A DNA stretch of 64,000 nt from JBBROS01 sp965217935 (GTDB taxonomy: Bacteria > Pseudomonadota > Alphaproteobacteria > Acetobacterales > Acetobacteraceae). A program made the translations under genes and the position numbers. The stretch covers positions 2,294,001 through 2,358,000 of the forward strand of contig OZ244581.1 of NCBI GenBank assembly GCA_965217935.1. Reading direction: 5' to 3'. Positions 49,307 through 60,111 of this stretch are shown here, one piece after another (position 1 is the first letter of the stretch; every line of letters begins with the position of its first letter). Under the pieces are notes generated by a model that saw only the letters and a program-made list of their open reading frames with translations, had not been told where the DNA came from and did not search any database.

Positions 49307-50596
49307 TTGAGCACGACCTCAACGCTTGCCAGGCCGGGCGCCAGCCTGCCGAAGCCCAAATCTGCCGGCGCTTTCCGGAGCATGTCCGATGAGTTGAAGT
49401 TCAGCGCGATCATCCTCGGCGCATGCCTGGTTTTGCAACGCTTCGGCCTGCCGTTCGGGGGGAAGTCGTTCAGCATCGTGGGGCCAATCGGCATGATCGT
49501 GGCCGGGTTCTACCTATTGCGCGGCACGCTCGCGTTCAATGAGCTCCGCCTTTGGTGCTATGTTGCCTTGGCGGCGCTTGCCGTGTTCGGCCTCGTCTGG
49601 CATGCCGTCGTGCCCGGCCGGCTCGCGGACGTGCCGAACCTGCGATCATTGTCCCAGTTCCTGCTGCTGACCTCGTTCGCGACATTCACCTTCATGCAGG
49701 CGGTGAGCGAGCATTCATTCTTTCAGCTTGTCAACAAATGGTTCGCCTTCATCGCCATCGCCGGGATCGTCCAGTTTTTCCTCCAGTTGGTCGGCCTTGG
49801 CTTATTTGCCTTCACGGGCGTCTTGCCGGATTCGATCTTGTTCGAGTCGAGCTACAACCTGCAAATCTTCGTCGGCGTCGGCGATCTCCTGAAATCGAAT
49901 GGCTTCTTCCTCATCGAGCCGTCCACGTTCTCTCAGGTCATGGCGCTGGGCTTGATCATAGAAATCCTGGCATTCCGCCGCCCAATCTATCTGGGTCTGT
50001 TCGTATTCGCCATCCTGCTCTCATTCTCAGGGACGGGCTGGATCGTGGTCGGGGCATTCGTCGCTGCGGCAGCGATCGGGATGGGATGGCGCGGGATCGC
50101 GATCGCGCTCGGGACAGTCCTGCTGCTCGGGAGCATCCTCGGCGGGGCGACGTTGCTGGCGCCGGATCTGGCAGGAGCCGTGCAGCAGCGAATGGACGAG
50201 TTCTCCCGCCCGGGCACGAGCGGGCACCTGCGTTTCATCACGCCGTTCTGGATCCTCAGCGACACCCTGACGGAAACGCCGTCGGCCGCTTTCATCGGGA
50301 TCGGCCCGGGCGTGAGCGAGCGCCTTACGCCGCCTTATGAATACGACGTCAATACGCCGGTGAAAATTTCGCTTGAGTTCGGCATCCCCGCGTTCTTGTT
50401 ATATCTCCTGCTTTTCGTAGGGGGCCGCAAGTCGCCGATCCAGCGCCGAATTCTTGTTCCGGCAGCAACGATGTTCTTCATCGCCGGCGCCTACCAACAG
50501 TTTCCTCCCGTCCTGTTCATGATCCTGCTGCTCATCGCCGTGGCACGACTACGGGCAGATACTGTTCCGGAGATGACAGGCCCGGCCGGAGGGTAA
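49307..50596 (+). CDS. Polytopic membrane protein, O-antigen ligase/polymerase-like
   Basis: A 429-residue protein with about ten hydrophobic segments. Long loops precede the final helices, with HLRFITPFWILSDTLTETPS and FIGIGPGVSERL in the position of the Wzy/WaaL periplasmic loop. The end (FGIPAFLLYLLLFVGG) fits the family. I keep the TTG at 49307, with AGGAG 10 bases upstream; an ATG at 49382 is an alternative. With the adjacent BBP2-like barrel it suggests an exopolysaccharide locus whose glycosyltransferases are elsewhere. Confidence 0.65.
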   Translation: MSTTSTLARPGASLPKPKSAGAFRSMSDELKFSAIILGACLVLQRFGLPFGGKSFSIVGPIGMIVAGFYLLRGTLAFNELRLWCYVALAALAVFGLVWHAVVPGRLADVPNLRSLSQFLLLTSFATFTFMQAVSEHSFFQLVNKWFAFIAIAGIVQFFLQLVGLGLFAFTGVLPDSILFESSYNLQIFVGVGDLLKSNGFFLIEPSTFSQVMALGLIIEILAFRRPIYLGLFVFAILLSFSGTGWIVVGAFVAAAAIGMGWRGIAIALGTVLLLGSILGGATLLAPDLAGAVQQRMDEFSRPGTSGHLRFITPFWILSDTLTETPSAAFIGIGPGVSERLTPPYEYDVNTPVKISLEFGIPAFLLYLLLFVGGRKSPIQRRILVPAATMFFIAGAYQQFPPVLFMILLLIAVARLRADTVPEMTGPAGG

Positions 50597-51026
50597 ACGT
50601 CGCTCATACTGCAGCCGGGTTTCGCCTGAGCGCGCCCGTGTTGTCCTGCGCCAGGCCGGGCGCAAGCACGTCGCCCTGGTCGGCGGCGGCAAGGCAGAAT
50701 GGCCCAGACTGCGCGAGGCGGTTCCCGACGGCGGCTTTGTCGCCGAGCGCTGCAGCGCTTGATCGAATGGGCACGGCATGCGCCACCGTGCGGTCCAGCG
50801 CGACCCAGGACAGAAAGCTTCGTCGTGCTCGATCGCCGCTGGGTGGTGGAACGCAGCTTCGGCTGACGCGCGCACTGGGGCGGGCCGCTGCGCGACCGTG
50901 CCGGACGCCTCGACGTCTCGGCCGCCCCTAATCGCGTTCGCGGCCACCCTGTCCGGCGTCGAAGCCTTGCTCAATCCGACGCCTTCAACGAACCGCGTTA
51001 CCCGAAACGCGCCTTCGACAAGGATG
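50597..51026. other. Non-coding stretch with transposase debris
   Basis: About 430 bases between the polymerase-like gene and nirD. The only recognisable content is the transposase fragment at 50798-50866. The rest has open frames by composition but no similarity I can recognise. Confidence 0.5.
50798..50866 (+). pseudogene. IS5-type transposase C-terminal remnant
   Basis: The frame reading RPRTESFVVLDRRWVVERSFG then TGA matches the conserved RRWVVERSF region of IS5-family transposases but stops early. No complete transposase or terminal inverted repeats were found. The older sequence upstream (to about 50640) may belong to the same element. Confidence 0.6.
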
Positions 51027-51359
51027 CTAGTCGAAACGATCGCGGTCCGGAAGCCGGACGAACACCGTCCCATCGGCGTCCTTACGGACCGGGTAGACCG
51101 TAATTCCGCACTCACCCACCAAAACCTCGCCGGTGCGAAGGTCGAAGGTCCGGTCATGCAGCGGGCACATGATGACCGTGCCGCCCAGCATCCCGTCCGC
51201 CAACGGCCCCTGCCGGTGCGGGCATTCCGCCTGAGAGGCGAATGCCTCGTCCCCATGGGTGCGGAACACGGCGACCATCACCCCGTCCAGCTCGAAGTTG
51301 CGTCCCTCGCCGCGCGGGATCTGGTCGAGCGGCCCGATGGCGAACTCGTTGCGCGTCAT
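51027..51359 (-). CDS. nirD: Nitrite reductase (NADH) small subunit
   Basis: A 110-residue Rieske-type ferredoxin-like subunit. CPHRQGPL and CPLHDRTF supply the two Cys-His pairs of a 2Fe-2S site. It partners NirB in assimilatory reduction of nitrite to ammonium. It lies 17 bases after nirB in the same direction. Confidence 0.92.
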   Translation of the reverse strand: MTRNEFAIGPLDQIPRGEGRNFELDGVMVAVFRTHGDEAFASQAECPHRQGPLADGMLGGTVIMCPLHDRTFDLRTGEVLVGECGITVYPVRKDADGTVFVRLPDRDRFD

Positions 51360-51376
51360 GGTCTCGCCGGGCACGG

Positions 51377-53821
51377 TCAGGCCTCCATTGGGATCATCGA
51401 GGCGAACTGGTTGGCGGTCTTGGGTTGCTCGCCGTCCTTCCACGGGTCGCGGTAGGCGGCGACGGCCGCGGCAATCTCGGCGTCGAAGCCCTCGCACCAG
51501 CCTTCGCAGTCGTCCACCACCACGGCGCGGATGCGCTCGATGCCGATCCGCTCGACCCAGGTGTAGGTGCGCTCCTTGTACTTCGCGTCCTCGCGGTAGA
51601 ACTGCATGAAGCGCCCGGCAACACGCATCACCTCGTCCTCGCCCATGACGGTGCAGAGCAGGTCGCCGCGCCGGACGTGCGCGCCGCCCGCGCCGCCGAC
51701 CAGCAGATCCCACTTGCCGTCCCCGACCGCGACGACGCCGAGATCCTTGATCAGCGCCTCCGAGCAGTTGCGCGGGCAGCCGGCGGTGGCGAGCTTCATC
51801 TTCCCCGGGCTGTCGGACAGGGCGCGGAAGGTTTTCTCGATGCGGATGGCCAGCCCCATGCTGTCGCCGAGGCCGAAGCGGCAATGGTCGGCGCCGATGC
51901 AGCTCTTGCAGGTGCGGTAGCTCTTGCCCCAGGCGTGCCCGGCGGGCATCCCGATGTCGCGCCAGATGCCGGGCAGGTCCTCCTTGCGCACGCCCACGAG
52001 GTCGATGCGCTGGCCCCCGGTCATCTTCACCAGCGGCACGTCGTATTTCACCGCCGCCTGCGCGATCCGCATCAGCTCCGCGGGCGTGCAGACGCCGCCG
52101 GCCATCTCCGGCACCACGGAAAAGGTGCCGTCCTTCTGGATATTGCCGTGGACGCGGTCGTTGATGAAGCGGGCGTCGCGCTCGTCCTCGTATTCGCCGG
52201 GCCAGACGGTGTTGAGCAGCGAGGCAAGCGGGATCTTGCTGGCCGGGTCCTCTTGCCCGCCTGCAAGGGCGGCGAACACGGCGGAAACGGAGCGCAACCC
52301 CTGCTGCTTGATGGCCGCGACCAGCTCCCGCTTGCGCATCGGGATGCACGGGACGTAGTAGTGCGCCGAGGGGTCCTCGGCAACGGTGCCGCCGTTGAAC
52401 CAGGCCACCACGTCGGTGATGAGGCCCTTGCACGAGCCGCAGCCTTTGCCGGCGCGGGTCGCGTTCATCACCGCCGTCATCGTCTGCGCCCCCCCGGCCA
52501 CCGCGGCGCCGATCGCCGCCTTGGTGATGCCGTTGCAGTTGCAGACCTGCGCCTCCGCCGGCATCTCGTCGAGCGTCACCTTCTGCGCCGGCGCGCCGAG
52601 GTCGAACAGCAAGGAGAGCCGCTCTTCCGGCAGCGGCGCGTCCTTCTCGAAGGCCTGCATCAGGAACGCCGCCTTGGAGATGTCGCCCAGCAGGATGCCG
52701 CCGACCAGCCGCCCGTCGCGCACGATCAGCTTCTTGTAGGTGCCGCGCGCCGGCTCCTGGAACTGGATCACCTCGTCCTGCGGCTCCTGCGGCTCGGTGA
52801 TCCCCATGGACGCCAGCTCGACGCCCATCACCTTCAGCTTGGTCGAGAGCTTCGAGCCGTGGTAGGCCGCCGCCGGGTTGCGCCCGGTCACGTGGTCGGC
52901 GAACACTTTCGCCTGCTCCCAGAGCGGGGCGACCAGGCCATAGACCTGGCCGCGGTGCTGCGCGCACTCGCCGACCGCGTAGACGGTCTTGTCGTCCACC
53001 GAGCGCATGTGGTTATCGACCACGATGGCGCGCTGCACCGTCAGCCCGCAGCGCACGCCGAGCTCGGAATTCGGGCGGATGCCCGCGGTGACGACCAGCA
53101 AGCCGCACTCCAGCGAGCTGCCGTCCTGGAACGAGAGGCCGGCCACGCGCTCCTGGCCCAGCACCTCGGTGGTCGCGGCGTCGAGCATGACCTTGATGCC
53201 CATCGCCTCCATCGAGGCTTTCAGCATCGCCCCGCTGGCCGGGTCGCATTGCTGCTGCATCAGGTGGCCGCCGCGGTGCACCACGGTCACGTCGCAGCCG
53301 TAGGTCTGCAACCCGCGCGCCGCCTCCAGCCCCAGCAGCCCGCCGCCGATCACGGCAACCTTCTGACCGGGCGTCGCCGCCTCGATCATGCCGTTGGTGT
53401 CGTCGATGGTGCGGAAGCCGTAGACGCCGGGCTTGAGCGTGCCGTTGTCCAGGTGCAGCCCGGGAATCGGCGGCATCAAAGGCCGGGACCCGGTCGAGAT
53501 CAGCAGGATGTCGTAGGTTTCCCGCACGCCGTTCGCCGCCTTGACCACCTTGGCGTAACGGTCGATCTCGTCCACCCGCGCGCCGGCGTGCAGCCGGATG
53601 CCGTTGTCGGCATACCACTCGATCGAGTTGAGGTAGATGTCGTCGTAGCCCTGCTGCCCGGCCAGGATGTTGGACAGCATGATGCGGTTGTAGTTGCCGT
53701 AAGGCTCGTCGCCGAACATCACGATGTCGAACAGATCGGCGCCGCCGCGGGCCAGCACCTCTTCCACGGCCCGAGCGCCTGCCATGCCGTTGCCGACGAC
53801 GACCAGCTTCTGTTTAGCCAT
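51377..53821 (-). CDS. nirB: Nitrite reductase (NADH) large subunit
   Basis: An 814-residue siroheme enzyme. It has an N-terminal FAD/NAD part (LVVVGNGMAGARAVEEVL and VIGGGLLGLEAARGLQ), a BFD-like 2Fe-2S domain (CNCNGITKAA and GCGSCKGL), then the sulfite/nitrite reductase half with the siroheme-4Fe4S ligands CIGADHC (C-x5-C) and CPRNC (C-x3-C). Length is typical. I chose the ATG at 53821, which has GAAGGG at a suitable distance; a TTG at 53830 is less likely. Confidence 0.95.
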   Translation of the reverse strand: MAKQKLVVVGNGMAGARAVEEVLARGGADLFDIVMFGDEPYGNYNRIMLSNILAGQQGYDDIYLNSIEWYADNGIRLHAGARVDEIDRYAKVVKAANGVRETYDILLISTGSRPLMPPIPGLHLDNGTLKPGVYGFRTIDDTNGMIEAATPGQKVAVIGGGLLGLEAARGLQTYGCDVTVVHRGGHLMQQQCDPASGAMLKASMEAMGIKVMLDAATTEVLGQERVAGLSFQDGSSLECGLLVVTAGIRPNSELGVRCGLTVQRAIVVDNHMRSVDDKTVYAVGECAQHRGQVYGLVAPLWEQAKVFADHVTGRNPAAAYHGSKLSTKLKVMGVELASMGITEPQEPQDEVIQFQEPARGTYKKLIVRDGRLVGGILLGDISKAAFLMQAFEKDAPLPEERLSLLFDLGAPAQKVTLDEMPAEAQVCNCNGITKAAIGAAVAGGAQTMTAVMNATRAGKGCGSCKGLITDVVAWFNGGTVAEDPSAHYYVPCIPMRKRELVAAIKQQGLRSVSAVFAALAGGQEDPASKIPLASLLNTVWPGEYEDERDARFINDRVHGNIQKDGTFSVVPEMAGGVCTPAELMRIAQAAVKYDVPLVKMTGGQRIDLVGVRKEDLPGIWRDIGMPAGHAWGKSYRTCKSCIGADHCRFGLGDSMGLAIRIEKTFRALSDSPGKMKLATAGCPRNCSEALIKDLGVVAVGDGKWDLLVGGAGGAHVRRGDLLCTVMGEDEVMRVAGRFMQFYREDAKYKERTYTWVERIGIERIRAVVVDDCEGWCEGFDAEIAAAVAAYRDPWKDGEQPKTANQFASMIPMEA

Positions 53822-53834
53822 CTTGGTCAACCCT

Positions 53835-54182
53835 TCAGATTTCGAGCAAGCCGACGTCGAGCACCACCTGGCCGCTGGCGCCCTCTGGGGCGGCCAGGAA
53901 CACCTCGACCCGGCTGTCGGGAAACAGGTCCTCCACCACCGCCAGCGGCACGTGCATGGCCCCCTTCGCGCCCACCGGGAACGTCCGCATCGGCTTGCCG
54001 TCGCGCATCAACGTGACCGCGATCAAGGCATCCCCCGAGTTTCCTGCCCGGAAATAGATCAGTTGCGAGCGCCGGTCCGCCGGCACGGTATAGACCAGGC
54101 TGTCATCGAGCAGGGCGCCGGACTTCAGCCCCTGCCCGGTGAAGTCGAAAACCCCGTTCAGGAAGCGCGGAGTGGTTTCCAT
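53835..54182 (-). CDS. Small protein upstream of nirB, function unknown
   Basis: About 115 residues (METTPRFLNGVFDFTGQGL, later RRSQLIYFRAGNSGDALIAV and VFLAAPEGASGQVVLDVGLL). It has a beta-rich look with no signal peptide or cofactor motif and no family I recognise. It is 13 bases upstream of nirB on the same strand, hence probably co-transcribed and linked to nitrite assimilation. Confidence 0.65.
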   Translation of the reverse strand: METTPRFLNGVFDFTGQGLKSGALLDDSLVYTVPADRRSQLIYFRAGNSGDALIAVTLMRDGKPMRTFPVGAKGAMHVPLAVVEDLFPDSRVEVFLAAPEGASGQVVLDVGLLEI

Positions 54183-54312
54183 GTCTGTCCTTGAGCCATC
54201 CAATCCTCACGTCAAGCGAAGATCATGCCAATTAACCCGCCTCCGCCTGCTTGCCGAAGCGCCGGCGCCGGTGCAGGAACGTCCGCAACACGTCAGCAAC
54301 CGGGAGACCCTC

Positions 54313-55794
54313 GTGCAGCCCGTCCAGCTCAACCGCGCCAACCTCTCCCGCCTGCCGCCCGAGATCCGCGTCCCGCGATACGACCCGGCCGCCGTTCGCC
54401 CCGGCATCGTCCATCTCGGCCTCGGCAACTTCCACCGCGCGCACATGGCCCGCTACACGCACGACCTGATGCAGAAGCGGCCCGACACGCTCGCCTTCGG
54501 CATCGTCGGCGCCGGGTTGCTGGCGAACGACAAGCGGATGCGCGACAGCCTCGGCCCGCAGGACAACCTCTATACCCTGGTGGAGCGCAGCTTCGAGAGC
54601 GAGACCGTCAGCGTCATCGGCTCGCTGGCCGACGTGGCGTTCGCGGGCGAGTCCAGCGCCGCCTTGCTCGATATGATCGACCAGCCCGGCATCCGCATCG
54701 TCAGCCTGACCGTGACCGAGAACGGCTATTGCCTGAACCGCTCCACCAAGCGCCTCGATCCGGAGCACGAGCTGGTGCGCAAGGACCTGGCCCAACCCAG
54801 TCAGCCCGCCAGCGCCATCGGCATCATCGCCGAGGCCTTCCGCCGCCGCCGGGACGCCGGGCAGCCCGCGTTCACCGCCCTGAGCTGCGACAACATCCAG
54901 CACAACGGCGACGTGCTGAAGCAAGCCGTGCTCGACCTTGCCCGCCTGCGCGAGCCGGCGCTGGCCGACTGGATCGCAGAGCACGCCGTGTTCCCGAGCA
55001 CGATGGTGGACCGGATCACCCCGGTCACCGCCGCGAGCGACGTGGCCGTCCTTGCCGAAAGGCACGGGATCATCGACGCCTGGCCGGTGTTTTCCGAGGC
55101 CTTCACCCAATGGGTGATCGAGGACCGCTTCCCGCAAGGCCGCCCGGCCTGGGAAGAGGTCGGCGCGCAGTTCGTGGACGACGTGGCGCCGTACGAGTTC
55201 ATGAAGCTGCGCCTGCTCAACGGCAGCCACCTGGCCGTATCGGGTCTCGGCCGCCTCGCCGGCTACGTCACCATCGACGAGAGCATGGCCGACCCGCTCA
55301 TCACCCGCATGATGCAGGCGCTGATGGACCGGGAGACCGAGCCGACGCTGAAGCCCGTCCCCGGCATCGACCTGCCTCAATACAAGGCAACCCTGATCGA
55401 GCGGTTCGCCAACCCGGCCATCAAGGACACCGTCGAGCGCGTCAACACGGACGCCCCGCTCAACGTGCTGGTCGACCCGATCCGCGACCGCCTGCGCGAC
55501 GACCAGCCGGTCGACCTGCTCAGCCTCGCTTTGGCCGCCTGGCTGCGCCGGGTTCGCGGCGAGGACGAGCAGGGCGCGCCGATCGACGTCCGCCACCCGC
55601 TCGCCCAGCTGCTGAAGGAGAAGGCAATCGAGGGCGGGCCGGACCCGCGCCCGTTGCTGTCGATCACGCAATTGTTCGGCGACGCCGGGCAGGACCGGCG
55701 GCTGATCCAGCCGGTCGGGCGCTGGCTCGGGCTGCTCTATGGCAAGGGCGCGCGCGAGACCCTGGCCGAGGCCTCGCGGCAACTTGAATTCTGA
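54313..55794 (+). CDS. mtlK: Mannitol/polyol 2-dehydrogenase
   Basis: A 493-residue long-chain polyol-specific dehydrogenase, oxidising mannitol (and related polyols) to ketoses with NAD+. Marks: VHLGLGNFHRAHMARYTHDL at the nucleotide site, VTENGYCLN, SCDNIQHNGDVLKQAV, the catalytic-lysine region FMKLRLLNGSHLA and the C-terminal AWLRRVRGEDEQG. I chose the GTG at 54313, with GGGAG upstream; the frame is open further but shows no similarity. First gene of the polyol operon. Confidence 0.9.
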   Translation: MQPVQLNRANLSRLPPEIRVPRYDPAAVRPGIVHLGLGNFHRAHMARYTHDLMQKRPDTLAFGIVGAGLLANDKRMRDSLGPQDNLYTLVERSFESETVSVIGSLADVAFAGESSAALLDMIDQPGIRIVSLTVTENGYCLNRSTKRLDPEHELVRKDLAQPSQPASAIGIIAEAFRRRRDAGQPAFTALSCDNIQHNGDVLKQAVLDLARLREPALADWIAEHAVFPSTMVDRITPVTAASDVAVLAERHGIIDAWPVFSEAFTQWVIEDRFPQGRPAWEEVGAQFVDDVAPYEFMKLRLLNGSHLAVSGLGRLAGYVTIDESMADPLITRMMQALMDRETEPTLKPVPGIDLPQYKATLIERFANPAIKDTVERVNTDAPLNVLVDPIRDRLRDDQPVDLLSLALAAWLRRVRGEDEQGAPIDVRHPLAQLLKEKAIEGGPDPRPLLSITQLFGDAGQDRRLIQPVGRWLGLLYGKGARETLAEASRQLEF

Positions 55795-55801
55795 TCGGGC
55801 G

Positions 55802-55816
55802 TGCTGCGCCGCAGCA
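55802..55816 (+). terminator. Short hairpin after the polyol dehydrogenase gene
   Basis: TGCTGC (55802-55807), loop GCC, GCAGCA (55811-55816), directly behind the stop. No U-run; could partly separate this gene from the importer genes. Confidence 0.35.
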
Positions 55817-55916
55817 ATGCAACACTGTTGACGAACGTTGCCGATGGTGAGCAACCTCCTGAAAACGTGTTGTGGGACGTCGGCATGCTGCCGCGCCTCG
55901 AAGGGAGACGTTCTGA

Positions 55917-57254
55917 ATGAGTATCCGCAACAAGGAGGCCTTGTTGGCCTCCGTGACCGCTCTAGCTTTAACCGCAGCCGTTTCAGCCCAGCCGGCGCTG
56001 GCGCAATCGACGCTGACCATCGCCACCGTCAACAACGGCGACATGGTGGTCATGCAAAAGCTGTCCTCGCAGTTCGAGCAGCAGCATCCCGACATCAAGC
56101 TCAATTGGGTCGTGCTTGAGGAGAACGTGCTGCGCCAGCGGGTCACGACCGACATCGCCACCAAGGCCGGACAGTTCGACATCCTGACCATCGGCAACTA
56201 CGAGGTGCCGATCTGGGCCAAGCAGGGCTGGCTTGTGCCGATGGACAACCTGCCGGACAGCTACGACGTCAACGACCTGCTGAAGCCCGTGCGCGAAGGC
56301 CTGACCGTCAACGGCAAGCTCTACGGCCTGCCGTTCTACGCCGAGAGCGCCATGACCTACTACCGCACCGACCTGTTCGACAAGGCCGGCATCAAGATGC
56401 CCGAGGCCCCCACCTACGAGCAGATCAAGGGCTACGCCGACAAGCTCACCGACAAGCCGAACCAGACCTACGGCATGTGCCTGCGCGGCAAGCCTGGCTG
56501 GGGCGAGAACATGGCCTACGTGACAACGCTGGTCGATGCCGAGGGGGGGCGTTGGTTTGACGAGCAGTGGAAGCCGACGCTCACCTCGCCCGCCTGGCAC
56601 AAGGCGATCACCTACTACAGCGACATCCTGAAGAAGGACGGCCCGCCCGGCGCGACCTCCAACGGCTTCAACGAGAACCTGGCCCTGTTCGCCAGCGGCC
56701 ATTGCGGCATGTGGATCGACAGCACCGTCGCCGGCGGCCTGCTGTTCGACAAGAAGCAGTCCCAGGTCGCCGACAAGGTCGGCTTCGCGGCGATGCCGAC
56801 CGGCAGCTACAAGGGCGGCCCGACCTGGTTGTGGAGCTGGAACCTGGCGATCCCGACCTCAACTAAGCAGGCCGCCGCGGCCAAGACGTTCGTGACCTGG
56901 GCCACGTCGAAGGACTACGTTGAGCTGGTCGCGAAAGAGAACGGCTGGGTTTCGGTCCCGCCGGGCACGCGGGAAAGCACCTACGAGAATCCCGAATACC
57001 AAAAGGCGGCCCCCTTCGCGTCCTTCGTCCAGAAGGCGATCGAGACCTCGAACCCGAACGGCCAGACCATGGAGCCGCGGCCCTACACCGGCGCGCAGTT
57101 CGTGGCGATCCCCGAGTTCCAGGGCATCGGCACCCAAGTTGGCCAGACGATCGCCGGCACCTTGACCGGACAAAGCACGGTTGACCAGGCGCTCAAGACG
57201 GCGGAGTCGGCCACGCAACGGACGATGCGTCAGGCGGGCTACCCGAAGAAATAG
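55917..57254 (+). CDS. smoE: Sorbitol/mannitol ABC transporter substrate-binding protein
   Basis: A 445-residue periplasmic binding protein with signal peptide (ALLASVTALALTAAVSAQ). The mature part shows the polyol-binding type: LTIATVNNGDMVVMQKLSSQ, ILTIGNYEVPIWAKQGWLVP, VNGKLYGLPFYAESAMTYYR and GPTWLWSWNLAIP. Strong resemblance to SmoE/MtlE; binds sorbitol or mannitol for import. GAAGGGAG lies upstream of the ATG. Confidence 0.9.
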   Translation: MSIRNKEALLASVTALALTAAVSAQPALAQSTLTIATVNNGDMVVMQKLSSQFEQQHPDIKLNWVVLEENVLRQRVTTDIATKAGQFDILTIGNYEVPIWAKQGWLVPMDNLPDSYDVNDLLKPVREGLTVNGKLYGLPFYAESAMTYYRTDLFDKAGIKMPEAPTYEQIKGYADKLTDKPNQTYGMCLRGKPGWGENMAYVTTLVDAEGGRWFDEQWKPTLTSPAWHKAITYYSDILKKDGPPGATSNGFNENLALFASGHCGMWIDSTVAGGLLFDKKQSQVADKVGFAAMPTGSYKGGPTWLWSWNLAIPTSTKQAAAAKTFVTWATSKDYVELVAKENGWVSVPPGTRESTYENPEYQKAAPFASFVQKAIETSNPNGQTMEPRPYTGAQFVAIPEFQGIGTQVGQTIAGTLTGQSTVDQALKTAESATQRTMRQAGYPKK

Positions 57255-57272
57255 CAACGGAGGGCGGTCACC

Positions 57273-58175
57273 ATGTCGGAAGCAGTCATCGGCGGCGCGG
57301 CCCCGGCCGTCGAGCCAACCCCCAAGGCGCGCTCGTGGCTCGTAGCCCCGTCGGTGCTGGTGCTTCTGGCGTGGATGATCGTCCCCCTGGTCATGACGCT
57401 GTGGTTTTCGTTCGAGTACTACAACCTGATCAACCCGACCGTCTCCGGCTTCGCCGGTATCGACAACTACCGGTTCCTGGTTACGGACCCGGATTTCTGG
57501 GTGTCGCTGCAGAACACCTTGATCCTGCTTGTCGCCGTCCTTGTCATCACCGTCGTGTTCGGCACCCTGCTCGCGGTGCTGTTCGACCAGCCGTTCCCTG
57601 GGCGCAACATCGCCCGGGTTTTGGCCATCTCGCCGTTCTTCGTCATGCCTACGGTCGCCGCCCTCGTATGGAAGAATCTGCTGATGCACCCGATCTACGG
57701 CGTGCTCGGCACGATTGCCTCCGATGTCGGCATGCGGCCGGTCGACTGGTTCGCCACCTACCCGCTCGCCTCCGTCATCGCCATCGTCTCATGGGAATGG
57801 CTGCCGTTCGCGCTGCTGATCCTGCTCACCGCCGTGCAGTCGCTCGATCAGGAGCAGAAAGAGGCCGCCCGCATGGACGGGGCCGGGGTAGTGGCGCAGT
57901 TCTTCTACATCACCCTGCCGCACCTCTCGCGCGCCATCAGCGTCGTGGTGATGATCGAGACCATCTTCCTCCTCACCGTGTTCGCCGAGATCTTCGTCAC
58001 CACCTCGGGCGGGCCGGGCAACGCCACGACCAACCTTGCTTTCCTGATCTATGCCCGCGCGCTGCTGCAGTTCGACATCGGCGGCGCGTCGGCCGGCGGC
58101 GTCGTCGCCATCATCCTGGCCAACATCGTCGCCTTCTTCCTGGTGCGCAGCATCGCCCGGCAGTTGGAGGTCTGA
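57273..58175 (+). CDS. smoF: Sorbitol/mannitol ABC transporter permease 1
   Basis: A 300-residue permease with six hydrophobic helices and an EAA-type loop (KEAARMDGAGVVAQFFYITL). It is preceded by GGAGGG and lies 18 bases after the binding protein gene. It is followed by smoG after 3 bases. Confidence 0.9.
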   Translation: MSEAVIGGAAPAVEPTPKARSWLVAPSVLVLLAWMIVPLVMTLWFSFEYYNLINPTVSGFAGIDNYRFLVTDPDFWVSLQNTLILLVAVLVITVVFGTLLAVLFDQPFPGRNIARVLAISPFFVMPTVAALVWKNLLMHPIYGVLGTIASDVGMRPVDWFATYPLASVIAIVSWEWLPFALLILLTAVQSLDQEQKEAARMDGAGVVAQFFYITLPHLSRAISVVVMIETIFLLTVFAEIFVTTSGGPGNATTNLAFLIYARALLQFDIGGASAGGVVAIILANIVAFFLVRSIARQLEV

Positions 58176-58178
58176 CCG

Positions 58179-58994
58179 ATGCGCGAGACCGCCCTACAGA
58201 AGACCGTCATCGCCGTCGTCGGCTGGGCCGTAGCGCTGCTGCTGTTCTTCCCGATCGGCTGGATGTTCCTGACCAGCTTCAAGTCGGAAACCGCGGCCAT
58301 CACGCCCAGCCTCAGCTTCGCGCCCACGACCGAGGCCTATACCGAGGTATTCCAGGGAGCGAACTACTGGCTGTTCGCGGTCAACAGCATTGTCATCTCC
58401 TTCGGTTCCACCATCCTTGCGCTGCTCTTCGCGATCCCGGCGGCCTACTCAATGGCGTTCCACCCCACCAAGCGCACCCGCGGCACGCTGCTCTGGATGC
58501 TGTCCACCAAGATGCTCCCGCCGGTTGGCGTGCTGGTGCCGATCTACCTGCTGTTCCGCGACACCGGCCTGCTCGACACCCGCACCGGCCTCATCATCAT
58601 CTACGCGCTGATGAACCTGCCGATCATCGTCTGGATGCTGTTCACCTTCTATAAGGAGGTGCCAAACGACATCCTGGAAGCCGGGCGCATGGACGGCGCG
58701 CGCACCGGCAGCGAGATCTGGTTCCTGCTGCTGCCGCTCACCCTGCCCGGCATCGCCTCGACCGGCCTGCTGTCCCTCATCCTGTGCTGGAACGAGGCGT
58801 TCTGGAGCCTCAATCTCACCTCGTCGTCCGCGGCCCCGCTGACCGCCTTCATCGCGCGCTACTCCAGCCCGGAAGGCTTGTTCTTCGCCAAGCTCTCGGC
58901 GGCCTCCACCCTGGCGGTGGCGCCGATCCTGGTGTTCGGCTGGTTTAGCCAGAAGCAACTCGTGCGGGGCCTCACGTTCGGCGCCGTCAAATAA
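58179..58994 (+). CDS. smoG: Sorbitol/mannitol ABC transporter permease 2
   Basis: A 271-residue permease: six hydrophobic segments, EAA loop NDILEAGRMDGARTGSEIWF and the C-terminus QLVRGLTFGAVK typical of MalG-like subunits. It forms the channel with smoF. Confidence 0.9.
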   Translation: MRETALQKTVIAVVGWAVALLLFFPIGWMFLTSFKSETAAITPSLSFAPTTEAYTEVFQGANYWLFAVNSIVISFGSTILALLFAIPAAYSMAFHPTKRTRGTLLWMLSTKMLPPVGVLVPIYLLFRDTGLLDTRTGLIIIYALMNLPIIVWMLFTFYKEVPNDILEAGRMDGARTGSEIWFLLLPLTLPGIASTGLLSLILCWNEAFWSLNLTSSSAAPLTAFIARYSSPEGLFFAKLSAASTLAVAPILVFGWFSQKQLVRGLTFGAVK

Positions 58995-59007
58995 GGGAGG
59001 GTTCACC

Positions 59008-60107
<1,100 letters not shown>

Positions 60108-60111
<4 letters not shown>

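Noticed and set aside
50778..51455. Plus-strand open frame across the transposase remnant and nirD
   Set aside because: It runs antisense through nirD and in a different frame from the transposase peptide.
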